Assembly (NCBI GenBank): GCA_030762935.1
Contig: CM060900.1
Span: 386,772,132 to 386,836,131, forward strand
Source of the DNA: Hymenopus coronatus
Lineage: Eukaryota; Arthropoda; Insecta; Mantodea; Hymenopodidae
Direction: 5' to 3'
Length of the DNA stretch: 64,000 nucleotides
Shown: positions 11,480 to 24,984 of the stretch, piece after piece
How positions within the stretch are numbered: the stretch's first letter is position 1
Layout: every line of letters begins with the position of its first letter
Made by a program: the position numbers and the translations under genes
The notes under the pieces: generated by a model
Told to the model about the DNA's origin: nothing
Database searches by the model: none
What the model saw: the letters and a program-made list of their open reading frames with translations, nothing else

Positions 11480-12650
11480 TGTACCTATGCTTTGGAATCA
11501 CTGTAAGAAAACTGCAATATGCAAGAATTTACGCAAATATGTAGAATGATTACAATTTCGGTGAAACTTTTACTGTTCTTGCATTTAAAGGGAGGTACAG
11601 TCTCTCTAAATGTATTTCATAGCGTTGAAAGTTGCATCTTTCCAATAAAAATAAGTATTGTGAACATCTAAATTCACTCAATTTACTACCATTAAAATGG
11701 TAGGCAACTTTTTATTTCTTGTCTTCTTAAATGTTAAATGTATTCTTATATTCTTGAATAATAGAGATCTATTTAATTTAGCTGTCAAAAATTTGGAACG
11801 CATAAATATTATCAGTTTTTTTTCTAAAATCTATGGACAAGCTTTAAATGTAACACTTCTTAAGGTATATAAGTTTCCATACATGTATGAAATTCTTAAT
11901 TAGTAAGGAAGGAGTACGTCATTAATGGTCAGAGAACGGAATTGAAAATTGAGCTAATGAAATAAATTAGGCGTTAAATAAAACAAGAAGTAAACTAAAT
12001 CATAGCGTTGAAGCATTTCTTGGAAAGTTAACTTTAAGAATCATCAGTGTGGTGATGCAGTCAGTATAATTCTGTCATGTTTCGAACATGGGTAAAGCTT
12101 CAGTGCGTAACGAAGAATTGGTCAACCCTATAAAGTGACAAGAAGCCGTGTGGTGGTTTCGCCGTTCTCCTCCCACAATAATTTGAACATTAAGGGCAAC
12201 CAGGCCACGTTCTCACGCTCATTTCTACAACGAGATGTTTTAATCATGCCTTCTACTGTCTGGGAATCCGATAGGACTTGTGTCTTGTGATCTGATAGAT
12301 GTCCTTCATTCCTCCAGCTAAAGGAGAGCGGGGAGATGGATTGGAGGAAGAAAGAAAAGAAAAGGTGAACGAACGGCTTTCCAGCAAACTACAGTTTTAC
12401 TGAATTAGAAATATTGTTGGATCTATATTTCGTCATTATTGCCTATCATATTATCATCACTTTATGTGTTCGTGTTCCGATTAGAAATATATTCAATGTT
12501 GCTCATCCTTTATACTGCATTGGTACTTAACAAACACAGGATGGTTAACCAAATTAATTAGTAGAATTGTGTCTGCAAACACATATTCAAGAAATTAAAA
12601 ACGTATTCTTCAACATTTTAAACATAATAAACAACTTAAATCATAGCGCA
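11480..12650. other. AT-rich non-coding stretch
   Basis: Nothing is recognised. Short open frames at 11,697-11,903 and elsewhere are AT-driven. Confidence 0.4.
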
Positions 12651-12654
12651 TACA

Positions 12655-12960
12655 TTGCTCGCCTCTTAAGGTGTCTGGGGCTCGAAACCAGGGTACCACA
12701 TGTGGGATTTGTGGTGGATAAAGGGTTTTTTTCACTCCGAGATTTCCGGTTTTTTCCCCATTTGCTCCACCAATTGCTTCATCATCACCTTTCCTTCCAT
12801 CCGTTTCGCCTTCATTTCATATCACCTTACTCGTCACTCTCATTCTTGTTTACGGGCCGATCCCCCGTTCCACAATCTCATATGCTTCTCCATAGGCCTC
12901 TGACCCTAGGCACTCGTGTGTAAGTCCTAGTAATATAAGCTCTACAAGCTCTACAACCGA
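12655..12960 (+). repeat. SINE family E2, copy with 5' part eroded
   Basis: The copy picks up inside the tRNA-like region (CTCGCCTCTTAAGGTGTCTG; GGGCTCGAAACCAGGG). It continues through CACATGTGGGATTTGTGGTG and a pyrimidine-rich stretch with TCCACCAATTGCTTCATCAT to a tail with GACCCTAGGCACTCGTGTGT. The same order is seen at 15,300-15,650, 30,755-31,000 and 62,213-62,590. Confidence 0.85.
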
Positions 12961-12969
12961 GTAAGCATA

Positions 12970-14380
12970 AAATATAATTTTATCCAAAATATTTTACAAT
13001 TATTTTTGTTTTAAAGTAACATATGTGATAAAAATATTTTTATAGTTAATTTTACATTTCTTCTCTTAATTCAACATACTGGTTTGATGAGGATATAACA
13101 ACAATACTCTCAGGATTCCTCTCCAATTTTTGATGTTTACAGCTGAATGCACTGTTAGAAACGTAACTCAAAGATGTTGAATAGCTTGTGTTCTCCCAGT
13201 TTTTAATTTGTTCTTTATTTTAGAAATTGATTTATTCTGATTGAAACACTGTACATTCAGAGTCGTTTTCTACATCTTGGTGACAGTTTGTGTTTCTATA
13301 TATCGCTTTATACAAATAATTTACAAGGAAAGCGTGCTCATATTCTTTTTATTACGTTTAACACCTTTAACAGGTCAGGCGTGATGGAAGTTGTCTACAG
13401 GTACGAAGCGAGTCTGAGGGACTAAACATACATAATATTTGCACAAACACCAAGGGAAAATAATCGATAATGTTTGTAATGCAAAATTTTGAAGTTGAAA
13501 TTGAAATCTTAATAGTCAGTCGAAGATTCTAGCTGAAAAACTACATTAAGTATACCAAAGAACGCTGAACATTTTCGTTCCAAATTCAAATGTATACCTA
13601 TAGTGATATTTAAAACCAACAATACAAATACATACCCAAAAAATGTTCAAGTAGGAAGTATTAACTATAAAAGTAATAACAAACCAAATACCAAAGAAGC
13701 AGTTTTCTTTAATGCTTTTGCAGAAATTTAGTCAATCCATTGCCTGAGTTTCCAAAAAGTCCTACTCTGTCTTAATGGTTGAAAATGCGAAATGCCATGT
13801 AAAATTTCAAACTAATGTAGAAATGTTACATAATACACCTTTAAAATTATTGTGCTCTATTCTTTGTGAGCTGTCGTGCCATGCAGATATTTATAAATAT
13901 TTAAATAACCGGTAATGTGTCTCCTGTCATCGAATAATAGCTATGATGTGCAGACATATCGTGTTTGCGCATTACCTTCAGCTAGGTCTACATAACTTAA
14001 AGTCCCAAAAATAAAAGGTCTGAAATTGTATAAAGTGATAACTTTTCCCACTTACGTATACGGACAATAAGAATTTTGACAGAGACAGTAAACATATTCG
14101 ACTCAGTAGAGTCTGATCTATTAGTTTTGTTGTCCAAAATATTTAGCTTTATATGCATGAACGCTTAGTAATTTTACAAGTTATTAATATGCAGGGTATT
14201 TAAAGTTAGAACTTAATGAAGCAGAGATAAACATTATAGTATTTCGGTCTGAATGACGGCCTTAGAGTTGGTTTGATGAAGAAATTTGGTTAAACGTGGG
14301 CGAGAATTACCCCATTGGCCCATCTAGTGCAGTAACAATTTAGTTTTCAGTTTTAACATTGTCCTTGTTGAACATAGGTA
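12970..14380. other. AT-rich non-coding stretch
   Basis: I see no gene, RNA or repeat that I recognise. Confidence 0.4.
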
Positions 14381-14384
14381 ATCT

Positions 14385-14860
14385 GTGCTGTTGGCAGCGC
14401 CGTTGTTGATCCATTGCCATAAAATATTTCATGACGATCCATATCGCATCTGCGCCGTCTCCATAGTTACCGTGACTTGCAAAACTTTGAAGATAGCGCT
14501 GAATGTGTGTGTGTATTCGCCTATCAGGCGGGCATCAAGAAGGGCAGAGTCGTGCCTTGTCAGTGGCGTATGTATTGCCAATATGTGGGATAAATTGCTT
14601 ATGGTGACAAGAGCCGCTGAGGATATTTATGGCGTTGATATGTTTTCTTCCTCGGTTACCACCTCTATTCTTACTTCCTTAGGAGAAAATTCACTTTCGT
14701 TCAAAAATATATACGTACCGAGTTCAAATTCACAAATTAACAGCTCCCCATTGGTCGTAAATTTAACCGAACTGGCGTGTCTCGGCAAAGTTTGATACAG
14801 AAGACAATAGCAATGCCCCAAAATGGCATCCATCAGTGGAACCAATTAGACCGATGATGT
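14385..14860. other. Unassigned region open in both directions
   Basis: A 136-codon plus-strand frame (14,385-14,795) overlaps a 72-codon minus-strand frame (14,627-14,845). Composition is less AT-rich than the flanks. Neither translation resembles a family I know, and there is no sign of exon structure. It may be a fragment of a transposable element. I favour neither strand. Confidence 0.2.
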
Positions 14861-15299
14861 TATGCGGAACTGGCAAAGGAAGTGGTATAGTATAGTATTT
14901 GTGATACCACATGATTCACTAAAATACAGAGCAACTGCATGTAAACCTAAAATGCAATATTGGTAGAGAAGTGTGCAGCAGAATTAATAATGTAATCGTT
15001 TGCGCGCTTTTATAGGCAACCACATCAAGCTCTAGTGAAGCAGTCCTGCAGTTTGGTCAGTGTAAATCATAGAATGGAATTAAGTGTAATCCAGGAATCA
15101 GAGGTTTAGAATAGAGAAAATTGCTTTTATAAAGTGTCTTGCATTTTTATTTTGGATTTTTCGGCAAAGACAGCTGAGTTCTCTTTTAATGGAGGTGGTG
15201 TTATTTTGTTTTGAAAAAAAATATTATTGGAGCTCTAACTTTCTCATTATAATCTGTATTGAAGATACGATTTATCTTTTGTAAATTTTATGTTTAGAT

Positions 15300-15650
15300 G
15301 GCGCCGTGGATGAGTGGTTAGACCGCTCGCCTACCATCTAGACGGCCCGGGTTCGATCGCAAGTGCCCTCATGGGGAATTGTGGTGGACGAAGCGGTGTC
15401 TGGACGGGTTTTCTCCAGGTCATCCGGTTTCCCCCGCCACTCATTCCACCAATTTCTCCATCATCAACTTTCCTATCATCCATTCGCTTGCATTTCATAC
15501 CATCCACTTCCTCATACTCATGACCGGCTACGAGCCGACCATTCGTTCCAGGTTCTCCATTCTGTGGTTTCGTGCCGTTGGCTCCCCAACAGGCTTTTGA
15601 CTGCGCTTATATGTCCTAGGGGTGTCAGTCCTAAATATGGGAAGGGAAAA
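15300..15650 (+). repeat. SINE family E2, near-complete copy
   Basis: The head has GTGGATGAGTGGTTAGACCG (A box) and CGGGTTCGATCGC (B box), resembling a tRNA of the Ser/Leu type without a proper variable arm. A centre follows with GAATTGTGGTGGACGAAGCG and CGGTTTCCCCCGCCACTC. The tail has ATGACCGGCTACGAGCCGAC and TATGTCCTAGGGGTGTC. It is immediately followed by SINE A copy 2. Confidence 0.9.
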
Positions 15651-15715
15651 CCAACTATAAAACGAAATTTTATGTTTATAAATACTGCTGAAAAGTTTCT
15701 TTGGCTATACATTAA

Positions 15716-16252
15716 AAACACGCATTGGGAAGGTCGCGAATTCAATTCCCACAACCGGCTTACCTGACCCTTGGTTTTTTGGGAGTTTTTCTGCATTGAC
15801 AAGTGAATGCTGGTATGTTTCTTTCATAGCCCGAATGTCCTGTTCCTCCATGTCATTTGCATTGTCATTTCCTCCAGCCTTCATTCCGTTGGGTATTTTC
15901 AGGGTTGGAAGAGTTGGTGATGGTGCTCGGTGCAGCATGGCAGGGGAAAAGTCTGCACATAGTGACCGTCTCCGTCACCCGGCATCGACTGGTTGCCGCA
16001 AAGAGGACCGCCCCTGGCGGCGGCGTTGGGCCCTATATGGGGCGGGGTCCCCAGTTTTTCTGTCTGACTGTCAGGGTGCTTCAACCTGGAAACTGTAGGG
16101 ACTTCGTCTTTACTGTGTCGTGTATCCCGGTTCCGGCCACCCGTAGTCCTCTCGCCTCATTCGTCCCAATGGGTCGCTCCTCGTGCAGCGCAAATACAAT
16201 AACCACCAAGGTTCGATCTGAGTCTCCTCCGTCTGTATCCTATTCCTAATTC
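15716..16252 (+). repeat. SINE family A, copy 2
   Basis: Its head is truncated to GGTCGCGAATTCAATTCCCA (B box). The central block is present (CTTACCTGACCCTTGG; CCGAATGTCCTGTTCC), followed by the A-type body: GGTGATGGTGCTCGGTGCAG, GTCAGGGTGCTTCAACCTGG and TCCTCTCGCCTCATTCG. It ends near CTATTCCTAATTC. Several 77-134 codon frames fall on it in both directions. They are not conserved in copies 1 and 3. Confidence 0.85.
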
Positions 16253-16259
16253 TTACTTG

Positions 16260-19200
16260 TCAGTTGTTTGTAGTTACTCTCTACGCTCCCAAAATGGGGT
16301 CTACCAACTGTGAGGGTTGAATGTGATGTTAAGTGGGTTTACTTCATCACTCTCTATTGCATATTCTATGATTATTGATAGGATTAATAATAATAGTAAT
16401 ATTATTATTAATGTTGTTGTTCTTATCATAGCTATCACATAGCATTGTTTATCTTATTTCTAGAAGTTTTCTGTCAATATGCTAGTATGGAAATTTGGTG
16501 CAGGGCATTCTTACTTAAGAGGTAGAATATTTTAGGGAGAATAATAGATGCTTATATCATACCCATACAAAACAAACAAACTGTGCTGACTAACGTTTTG
16601 CCGCAGTGTTTCGTGAATGTAAATAGAGACATATGGTGTACACATCATCTGTTATTCCATAATGTGCTCAACAATATTAAATTATCCACTTTATGTTGGT
16701 GTTCCTCTATTTTTTATCAATGCATACTATAATTCGGTAGTCTTCTTCTGGCAACGGTTGTAATAGTGGTAGTAATTTGTTGTCACGAGACTGAGTTCTT
16801 CAACAAATCTAGGATTTCAGAACCTTGTTTATGTTTTGGGGAATGCCTGCGCATCAAGGGTGATAATGAAATTGTCTGTTAGCATCCAACACTTGTCCTG
16901 TCTCGATGTGTGTTAGCACTTCCTGCATCAAACTGCCAACTCTCCTCTATGTATGCCATGTGGCCCCGATTGTTAGTTAGGTTACTTCAAATGAAAGTTA
17001 TTACTTTGGTACGTCAGGGATTTACTATCACAGTATTGTTATCGTTAATGCTATAACTATTGTTGTTTTTAATATAAGACATATTAACAAAGGAAGCTCT
17101 GCTCACAGGCTGTTACTTTGGCAGCATCGGTACAGATTGGCAACACTGTCCCTCACATCAGGTAATACACCTCCCCACGGAGACGCCACTGGTGGGGGTC
17201 AAGCAGGAGGAGCGCCCGCTGACCCCTGTGTCGTACCTTGGAGACACAGTCGGTCACGGTGAAATGACCCATGGGTCGCGAACCGCGGCAGACTCAAAGG
17301 ATAATCGCGCTCCGTTCTCCACCTGATTAATATTCCTGTGTAGTGGAACTTCACAACAATGGGTCTTAATTTTGAAACGCAAGTTGTGGTGCAATGTCCC
17401 CTTGAAGATAAATACAGCACCGTTTATTTTACATTTTAGTGGTCGTAATGTTAGAGATGAAATTACGGAATATTCAATGTAAAGGAACACCACTGGAGGC
17501 CTTGAAGCTATCAGATCGTCCAGCTGTTCAAGTGGTGACACAATTGAAAAGCGTGGAGTAATACTTCATTATTAGACTTCGGCTTCCTTAGGTCCTTAAA
17601 AGTTAATATTAGGTATCCAAAATAGGCTCTGAAATTATAACTATAGGCACTAAAGCTATAGTTTTAGGCACCAAAATAGTTCCCTATAGCTAAATATTAG
17701 ATTTTATATATCCAAACTATATTTCTACGTTCTAAATATTAAAATGCAAATAAATAGTCAGCATCATACATTACATGATAAAGAGCAGCAAATTCACAAT
17801 ATATGATGTCTAGAAACATTTTATTATGCTTTTTGGTATACGTTTATGATTGATAACAAATATTATGAGCTTATGAACTTGAAGAAAAACTTCTCCAGAC
17901 TGTGAACAAATCACAGTGAAAATGCACCGTGCACTACACATTGTGACCTAAGCGACATCCCAAAAGTGTTCTTTTTAAAACACAATATAACCTTAAGAAC
18001 AGGAATGTAAAGGAACTGTTTAAAATATTTTGAAAACAAAATAGAAAAAATGGATAAATGTCTGAATGTGTGAAAATTAGCAATTAAGTGGTCAAGCTAT
18101 ATGAGTCGCAAAACAAAGGGAAATGCGCCGTGTGAAAGGGAGTTTTGCGTTACTCTAGTCACCGAGCAATACAAAAGAATGACAAAGACACCTGCAGATA
18201 TTCTATTTCTCCTTTTACAAAACGAATAAATCTACTATCTATCACGTTAAAAATAGTATTTTTCCCAGAATGCCTCGTGAAGTTTATGAGAACAGTGTTT
18301 AAATTAATGCAAAGTCTTCAGACATGGCACCCATGATGTCATTTGTTTACAAAATTTATGATTAGCTTTTGCACCGGAAATTGGTACATACGGTTACATA
18401 ATTATATAGTTTACGGTAAAGGTCTTGTTGGATTTTATCTACTAAATAATCTACAATTTGTTCTACACACAAACTATATGTATGTGTGCATAAAGGGTGT
18501 GTTATCTTTATTAAAAGTATATACAATGACTGAATGAAATTTTTCTCAAACAACTCTTTATTTGTTTGGCACATAGTCCTTTCATATTTTAAGCCTTCAA
18601 TTCGTTAAGTAGTTTATAGTTGAGTTTCTCGTCTGGTGCTGTAAAAAGAATTTCTGACATTACTAATATTTAGCATTATTTGAACATATTCCCATTGTAC
18701 ATCACGTGGGGTAGACACATCGGAGTAAAAATACATGTTCTGTGTCAAACACCACTGCAGTCTTCGAAGTGTACATATCCTGTGGAAGCTCAGCTTGACA
18801 CTTTTATTGCGCCAAGGTTTTCTCTACATTTGTAATACTCCATATAGTTGATGAGTTCCATCATCTATCGAAAACTACGTAGATACATGTTATATGCTAT
18901 AATCTTAAATTCAGTCCATTAATAAAAGAAAATGCAGTGCAGGTTTCTAAAAGATATGCAAGTTTATACAAATTACTTTCCTAGAGGTATTACGACACTG
19001 AAATAATGAGTATAGGCGAAAATTCACAAAATTGAAGAGAACCATCAACTAAAGCTGACTTGTACATTCAAACATCGAACTAGAAGGAAAAAGTTGTAGC
19101 CACCAGCACCCACCCAACATATTTATTCTACATGAGGTAGTTTCATTTATCCTGTTTTGTATTTCGTTATATTGACCTAATATATGCGCTCTTGATATAA

Positions 19201-21550
19201 ATCAAATTGTTGTTCCTTGTAAACACAATAATTTTTAGAGTGACCCGTTCTTACTTCTGCCGATAAAGTGTTCCTTCTTCTGTAAAAATATATTTAACTC
19301 TCATTTTTGCTTCCCAACAGTAGTACATGCTTTAGAAACTTTTTGGTTGTAAAGTTCATATGAAACATCAGCTTTCCGTCTCATATATTTTCTGAAGTAT
19401 GGCAATCTACCAAGTAAAATACAAACCCTCAGGGAAATTCTAATAGATTATCTAACCTTCAACGAAATAAAACAATTATTCATATCTTAAGTTATTATTA
19501 AAATATCTATTCACGCATTCATGTCACATTTTCAAACAGGTTGCATAATACGTTACTCGTTCGTTATTGGCGTGAGGGATTTAGGACTTATTTCACGCAC
19601 GTGGCAGGTATTGAACGTTATGTATTTTTAATAGCTTAATATTTTGCAGTATTTATTAGCAGGGTAATAAAGGCTGTGGAGTATTATGGCGTATTTTGAA
19701 AAAGCGCGTAAGCTGTAAAATTTAAGTTGTCAGTTCTCCAAGTTAGACAGTGTGAAACACGTTAATTCCTCACCTGTGCAGTGCAGATCATGTATTAAGC
19801 TCTTGTCTATCGCCGACAATGACGAAATAAGCTCAAGGCCTGGCCTTTTCAGATAATCAAATTTGAACGCTCTAAAGCAAACATTGAGGAACGATAGTAT
19901 AAATTTAAACTCTTTTCCCCCAGGTTAATCCCTAGCTATGAAATTACAAAACAGCCGTTTAAATATCGTAATAATAACAATTTAATGCAATTGATCAGGA
20001 CAGATGTCACTTAGAAGCAAAATATACAGCAAAGTGGTATCAAATTATTAAAGTATTTGGGCTTTTAGGAGATAAAGTTGTTCAAAGAATGATGGTTTTA
20101 CGACTGCTATTTGGATGCCATGAGAATAAAAAGAGAAACTAATGTAGCTGAGGAAAAGATTCGTTAAAACTTCTGAATAAGTAGGTAATACGCAGCAAAT
20201 CTTGATATTGAAACATACTGAGATGCATGAAACAAATTCAAAGACACGATGTCAATTTGAAGTCGTTGCTCATATAGCTATGATGAACACACTACGCAAG
20301 TATTTAATCACAGCATCACCGTGAAAAGATGCGGTAAGCGTATTTTGCAGAATACACGTTCATCCCTGTTTATCCCACATCACTCAAAGTTTGCCAGGAA
20401 TTCTCTCACGTCCTTCATCATCTCTATAGACGAGTAAACAAAACAAAATAAGAATGTCTGAAGTTGGTGATATAACAAGTTGATTGCTTACACTTCGAAG
20501 CTTCAAGATTGTCGTGCTGTTCTCACTAATCAGCAACCAAGATATTGACCTTGTAATTAAAAGTTTGAAGTAGCTGAGAGCAATTGGGTTGGAGTCTACC
20601 AACTTAAGTGCCAGGCCCGAGTGGGACAGCCGCAATTACAAATATATAGAAACAGCTTTTTCTTTGATTGCCGTCGACAGGTTGACTGACTATTGCTGTG
20701 CGCAAATAGTGATGAGTTAAGGAGATAATGTGGAAGTGGAAAAAAGAACAAGACATAGGGGTTCACAAAGTGCAGACACACAGTACCACCCTTTACATTA
20801 AAAGGCACAGCAAATTCACCGCCTCCCTTTTTGTAATCTTTAATTTGCTTCAGCAATACCTTACGTAAGCCACGCTCATCTCACCGATATCTCAGTTTGC
20901 AATCAAAACCTATTAATTAGTCACGTGGAGGTGGGTGGGCGAAATTTGTATTCACAGGAGGAGGACATTATTACAGCGAATGCAGGTCAACCTTCTCGAG
21001 CACTGTAGCTTATTTGCTTGGTAATTGCTGTACTTATTCCGCAAACGCTAAGGTTGCTACTAATTAACTCCCATTAAGGGCTCTCATTGAATTTACGGAA
21101 AACGAAAATGCTGGGCTTAAGCTGTGTCAATTATTTGATTAAATTCAACGCCTTGATAGAACGCAGATGAAACAAGTTTTCATGTAGCTAGTTGAAACGC
21201 TTGGTAATTATTCATTTATGTGTGTATTTATTTTCCTATGTTGATTATTGCATTTTCTAATCACGGTTTTGATATTTGCTAGAGAAAGGGAGTCTGAAAC
21301 CACAAAGAATAGCTTTACGACCTAACTGGTAAGAACTTTAGAATAACTTACATTACTTATTTTATAATTACATGGTCAAGAAAGTGTATATGAGTAAGTC
21401 TAGACTTTCACAACCGGAGTTCAAATTATACCCAACAACTTCACATAAGAGCAGCTCTAGCATAAAACCTGGGGCTTTTCCAGCCAACGGGGGCATTGTA
21501 AGCCACTCTAACAATGCATTAAACATGTATTATCGGAAAAAGTTCAAATC
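16260..21550. other. Long AT-rich non-coding stretch
   Basis: Over five kilobases with no recognised gene. A TAA/ATT-type microsatellite lies at 16,383-16,420. A GC-richer patch with open frames on the minus strand lies at 17,160-17,541, and another with minus-strand frames at 20,384-20,856. None gives a recognisable protein. Confidence 0.4.
16383..16420. repeat. Imperfect (TAA/ATT)n microsatellite
   Basis: TAA units switch to ATT units and then to GTT units. Confidence 0.8.
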
Positions 21551-21559
21551 TGGCTGGAA

Positions 21560-22440
21560 AGCCTCGGTCGCCATCGTCACTAGAGATCCCGGCTACCAAG
21601 GTGGATCGGGCGTGGGGGGGGGGATCCCTCTCTCGTCTCTCTCATCACAACTGTCACCTCAATGATCCTGACGCCACTTTACCTCAACTAAGGAACTCAA
21701 AACTATCTCCTTGCAGCCACCGCTAACTGTTGCTCTTCTTCGTGAATAGCGGCAGGGACTATAGACCTGACGGCTATGGTAAACCGGAGCTACTCAGCTA
21801 AGGTAGTTCGTCTGATCTTCGAGTCGACGTACTGCGGGAGGACATTCAATGGGCTGGAATTCATTTCATAGCTGAGCCAAGCCGGAGCCTGTATTTCGCT
21901 CCCTGCCGCCACTGTTGTTGCTTCGGACCCGATGGTACTGGCTGTGCGTCCCCGCCAAAATGCCACTATTGTGGCACCAATTACCTGATGCAGAACCTCG
22001 GCAACGAAGCTGGTCCTAACCACTTTAAATACCAGGCCGGCTGTCAAAATACATTTCAGTGCCCCTATTCGCTGCGTGTCTCCTTTTGTCGCAGTGAGAC
22101 CGTTGCGCTCACTGAATTTCTGTATACGCCAGAGTCTTGCGCGAGAGGCTCCTCAACTTCACGGCAGTAGTTTCAGCAATAGAAGAAACCGTTTTCGATC
22201 TCACCGGCAAAAGAAACACTCTCCAGAAGCTTCATGAATGGACAAAACTCAACAACTGAACAACAACTGAACTAAAGAGCTCAGCCGCACGGGAAGCCAC
22301 GTTGACCTCGAACTCTGAGGAGCTGAGGAAAATCTTCTAGCGGCACAATCAGCGGAGGAACTCGAATCCTTCCAAAGCACAGTGCTTCCCAAAAGACAGG
22401 CCCTCCTTTGGAGACACAAGGCCGTGTTCAAATAAAGAAA
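21560..22440 (+). pseudogene. GC-richer, possibly once-coding relic of unknown origin
   Basis: This ~0.9 kb block is GC-richer than its surroundings. Reading across plus-strand frames gives protein-like pieces: a Cys-containing stretch with CHYCGTNYL near 21,960-21,995, then LLNFTAVVSAIEETVFDLTG near 22,148-22,207, then AAQSAEELESFQSTVLPKRQ near 22,340-22,400. Between them are stops and frame changes. I do not recognise the family. A decayed transposable-element reading frame is the simplest guess, but the block could also be a non-coding repeat. A run of nine G lies at about 21,616-21,624. Confidence 0.25.
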
Positions 22441-24515
22441 TTATGTTCCCCTCATGCTCCTATTCGATTCTTCATGTTCCTGAGCAATGGGTAAGCGTTT
22501 TTCATGGTCTTCATTGGCCATAAGACTTTCTGTAGGCCAGTCATATCCTCACCTTAAATTGAGGTGGGATACAATAGTGCTACCACGTCGTGATCGCTCT
22601 CAATTCCTATCCCTTTGCTCTAATAAATTCTAAAGTACCTTTCTTTGGGCAGTCCTGTGGCTGATGCTTCACCGAGCAAACTTCGGCGGCACCACTAAGG
22701 ATATTTGCCATAATTATGGACGAAACATCTGGACAAGAAACTTCCAGTATAGCAACTTCTTTACCCTTGAAATAATAACTTCTAGTTATGAAATAGGATG
22801 GCCAAATTCGATTAATGTAGTCGGCTAAGCCATCGGTGAACGCCTTTGTTGCACGAGGTTCGGGATAGCTAACATATATCTTTCTTTCAAATATGCTTTG
22901 TTCAAATACTCTTGGAGAAATTTAGCCATCTGGATTCCGATAAACTCTGAAACATTAGAGAAATATATCTCCCTTGCAATACTGAACCAAAAGGGACCTA
23001 TAAAAGAACTGTTTTACAAATTAGTAGCGAGCGAGTTACGAGTGATTTTAGGCCAGAGCTGGAAGTTGATGCTTGTAAAACTCAGTTTTCCTGATAAATA
23101 AAGTTGCTAAACGTTAATCAGTGTTTTATCCACCACAATGTAGATAGTTAAAGGAAACGAAGGAAAAGAAAAGCATTATCTGCAGTAGACTGACTTGTAA
23201 TTAATTAATACGTAAATTTTAGAACAAGAAAAGGGCATAAAATAATAACTGTTAACAATTATTTCATAAATTTACTGGTAACTTATGCTCTGCGATTATT
23301 GTAGGAAAAACATCTTTAAATATTTTCAAAGTAATATCCTGGAATTCGCGCACTAACTTTCCATGATTGTATTCTTTACATAAGTGGCGGACAAAAATTA
23401 ATTACAGCAATTACCGACGTTCAAAGTCTTATTGCGTCAAACAACCAGAGGAAATAAATAGATAGCATGCCTATATTAGGAACCTTCTTCCTCCTGCTGT
23501 TTGCACCCAGAGCTTTTGAAGATAGATTTGACGTCTATTTGGAATTTTATGACAGAGTAGTACGTTGCTTTTAGTCGGTTTACCGAGTCGGGGTAAACAG
23601 CAAGCTGAGAATTGCTTTTTAACTTGTATGGTTGGATTGACGCCTTATGGCTTAAATTTTAATAACTACAATGAGAACTCTGCCTTAACATTTTTGTTTC
23701 TGAACCCTTGATGTAAAATTAATAGTGCAACGGCAATGTGATGTGTGATACATATAGTTGTTAAGGAAACAAAAACTGGTGGAGTATTTAACTCAGTAAA
23801 GTTTTGTTAATAAGTTTATTGTTTGTTCAGTTAGCAACTTATTAGACATTCTGAGCCGGTAGGAGAAAATATCCGCAAATTTATATATTAAAATTAATAC
23901 CAAAGCTTGTGATGGATTTAGTTGGGCCCGTTAAAGGAACTTAGGATTGAAACATTGTAAAGAATCACAACTTACAGGGTAATATTACTCATTTCATGGA
24001 TCTGATGATGTATTAAGCGATTTCCTCTAGGGAAACAAGGAAATCGGTTTATAGACTCCTGAACTTTCGGGCAACGATCACAATCTACCCAAGGCTCAGA
24101 GGATCCAATACTTTTACTGCATTGTTGATGTGTTCTAAGAAATCAATTTCTAGTGATCATCGTACCGGGAAGGGTGAATTGGCAAACTTGTTCAAAGTTT
24201 CACTGTAAGAGCTCCTCCTTGTCCATGATTGTCAGGTATTGAGCACAGAGCACCATTGCATGGGGTATTGAATATACAAATGAGGGGGACACCTCACCCA
24301 ATGTAATGTGAGACCTAGTGTGGCTACCATCTTCCAGGAGGAAGAGTTGGAACGCAACAATCATGGGCGTACACTCCGTAGGACAAAGAGAACGCGTGGC
24401 ATTTCTTATCAGATTCTGGTTCGAAGACTGGTCCCATTCCTGGAGCTATCCAGAGAAGGCGGTGAAATCTGCCCAACTAGGTAGCACTCTGATGTCCATG
24501 GCTCTTCTTTTCTTG
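22440..24515. other. Non-coding stretch
   Basis: No gene is recognised. A 67-codon plus-strand frame at 22,898-23,101 is not recognisable. Confidence 0.4.
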
Positions 24516-24517
24516 GA

Positions 24518-24606
24518 TCATCCATCTATCCATCCATCCATCCATCCATCCATCCATCCGTCCGTCCGTCCGTTCGTCCATCCATCCATCCATCCGTCCG
24601 TCCGTC
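24518..24606. repeat. (TCCA/TCCG)n tetranucleotide array
   Basis: About 89 bases of tetranucleotide repeat. The units are arranged in blocks: TCCA units, then TCCG units, a TTCG/TCCA return, then TCCG again. It accounts for the HPSIHPS-type frame across 24,318-24,695, which is not a gene. Confidence 0.95.
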
Positions 24607-24721
24607 TAACCAATTTATTCCACAATGCATGCCATATGTTAAAATGTGCGACAATATTATTGCATCTTTGTTATTTTGCCATGCACATTTTTTAGGTACG
24701 TATCAATCAGTGTTTTTTATA

Positions 24722-24945
24722 GTGTTTAACGCCCGCTTTTATTACAAATGGCACAGTAGGCAATAACACTGATGATACTTGCAATAGGATGCATCACCGG
24801 TGGAAAGCGATGGTGGGGGAAACCGAGAACCCGAAGAAAACCTGCCCCTGCGCCTCTTTGTACACCAAAAATCTTACATGCGGTCTACCCTGAGCCGTCT
24901 AGATGAGAGACAAGTGGTCTTACCACTCGGCCAAGGCGCATTGAG
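24722..24945 (-). repeat. SINE family E1, copy 1
   Basis: On the minus strand it runs from GCGCCTTGGCCGAGTGGTAA (tRNA-like head) through a degraded B box, a CGGTTTCCCCC-type centre and CACCGGTGATGC, to the family E1 tail AAAAGCGGGCGTTAAACACT. Full relatives lie at 52,158-52,400 and 56,962-57,200. Confidence 0.85.
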
Positions 24946-24984
24946 GATAATTATATTTTAAAATATAAAAATATAAAAATAACT

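Noticed and set aside
14385..14845. 136-codon and 72-codon antisense frames as a gene
   Set aside because: The two are mutually exclusive, have no recognisable domain and no exon signals. Kept only as an unassigned region.
15363..16249. Overlapping frames of 73-134 codons on both strands
   Set aside because: They coincide with two SINEs and are not maintained in other copies of those families.
24318..24695. 125-codon frame with HPSIHPS repeats
   Set aside because: Generated by the tetranucleotide array.
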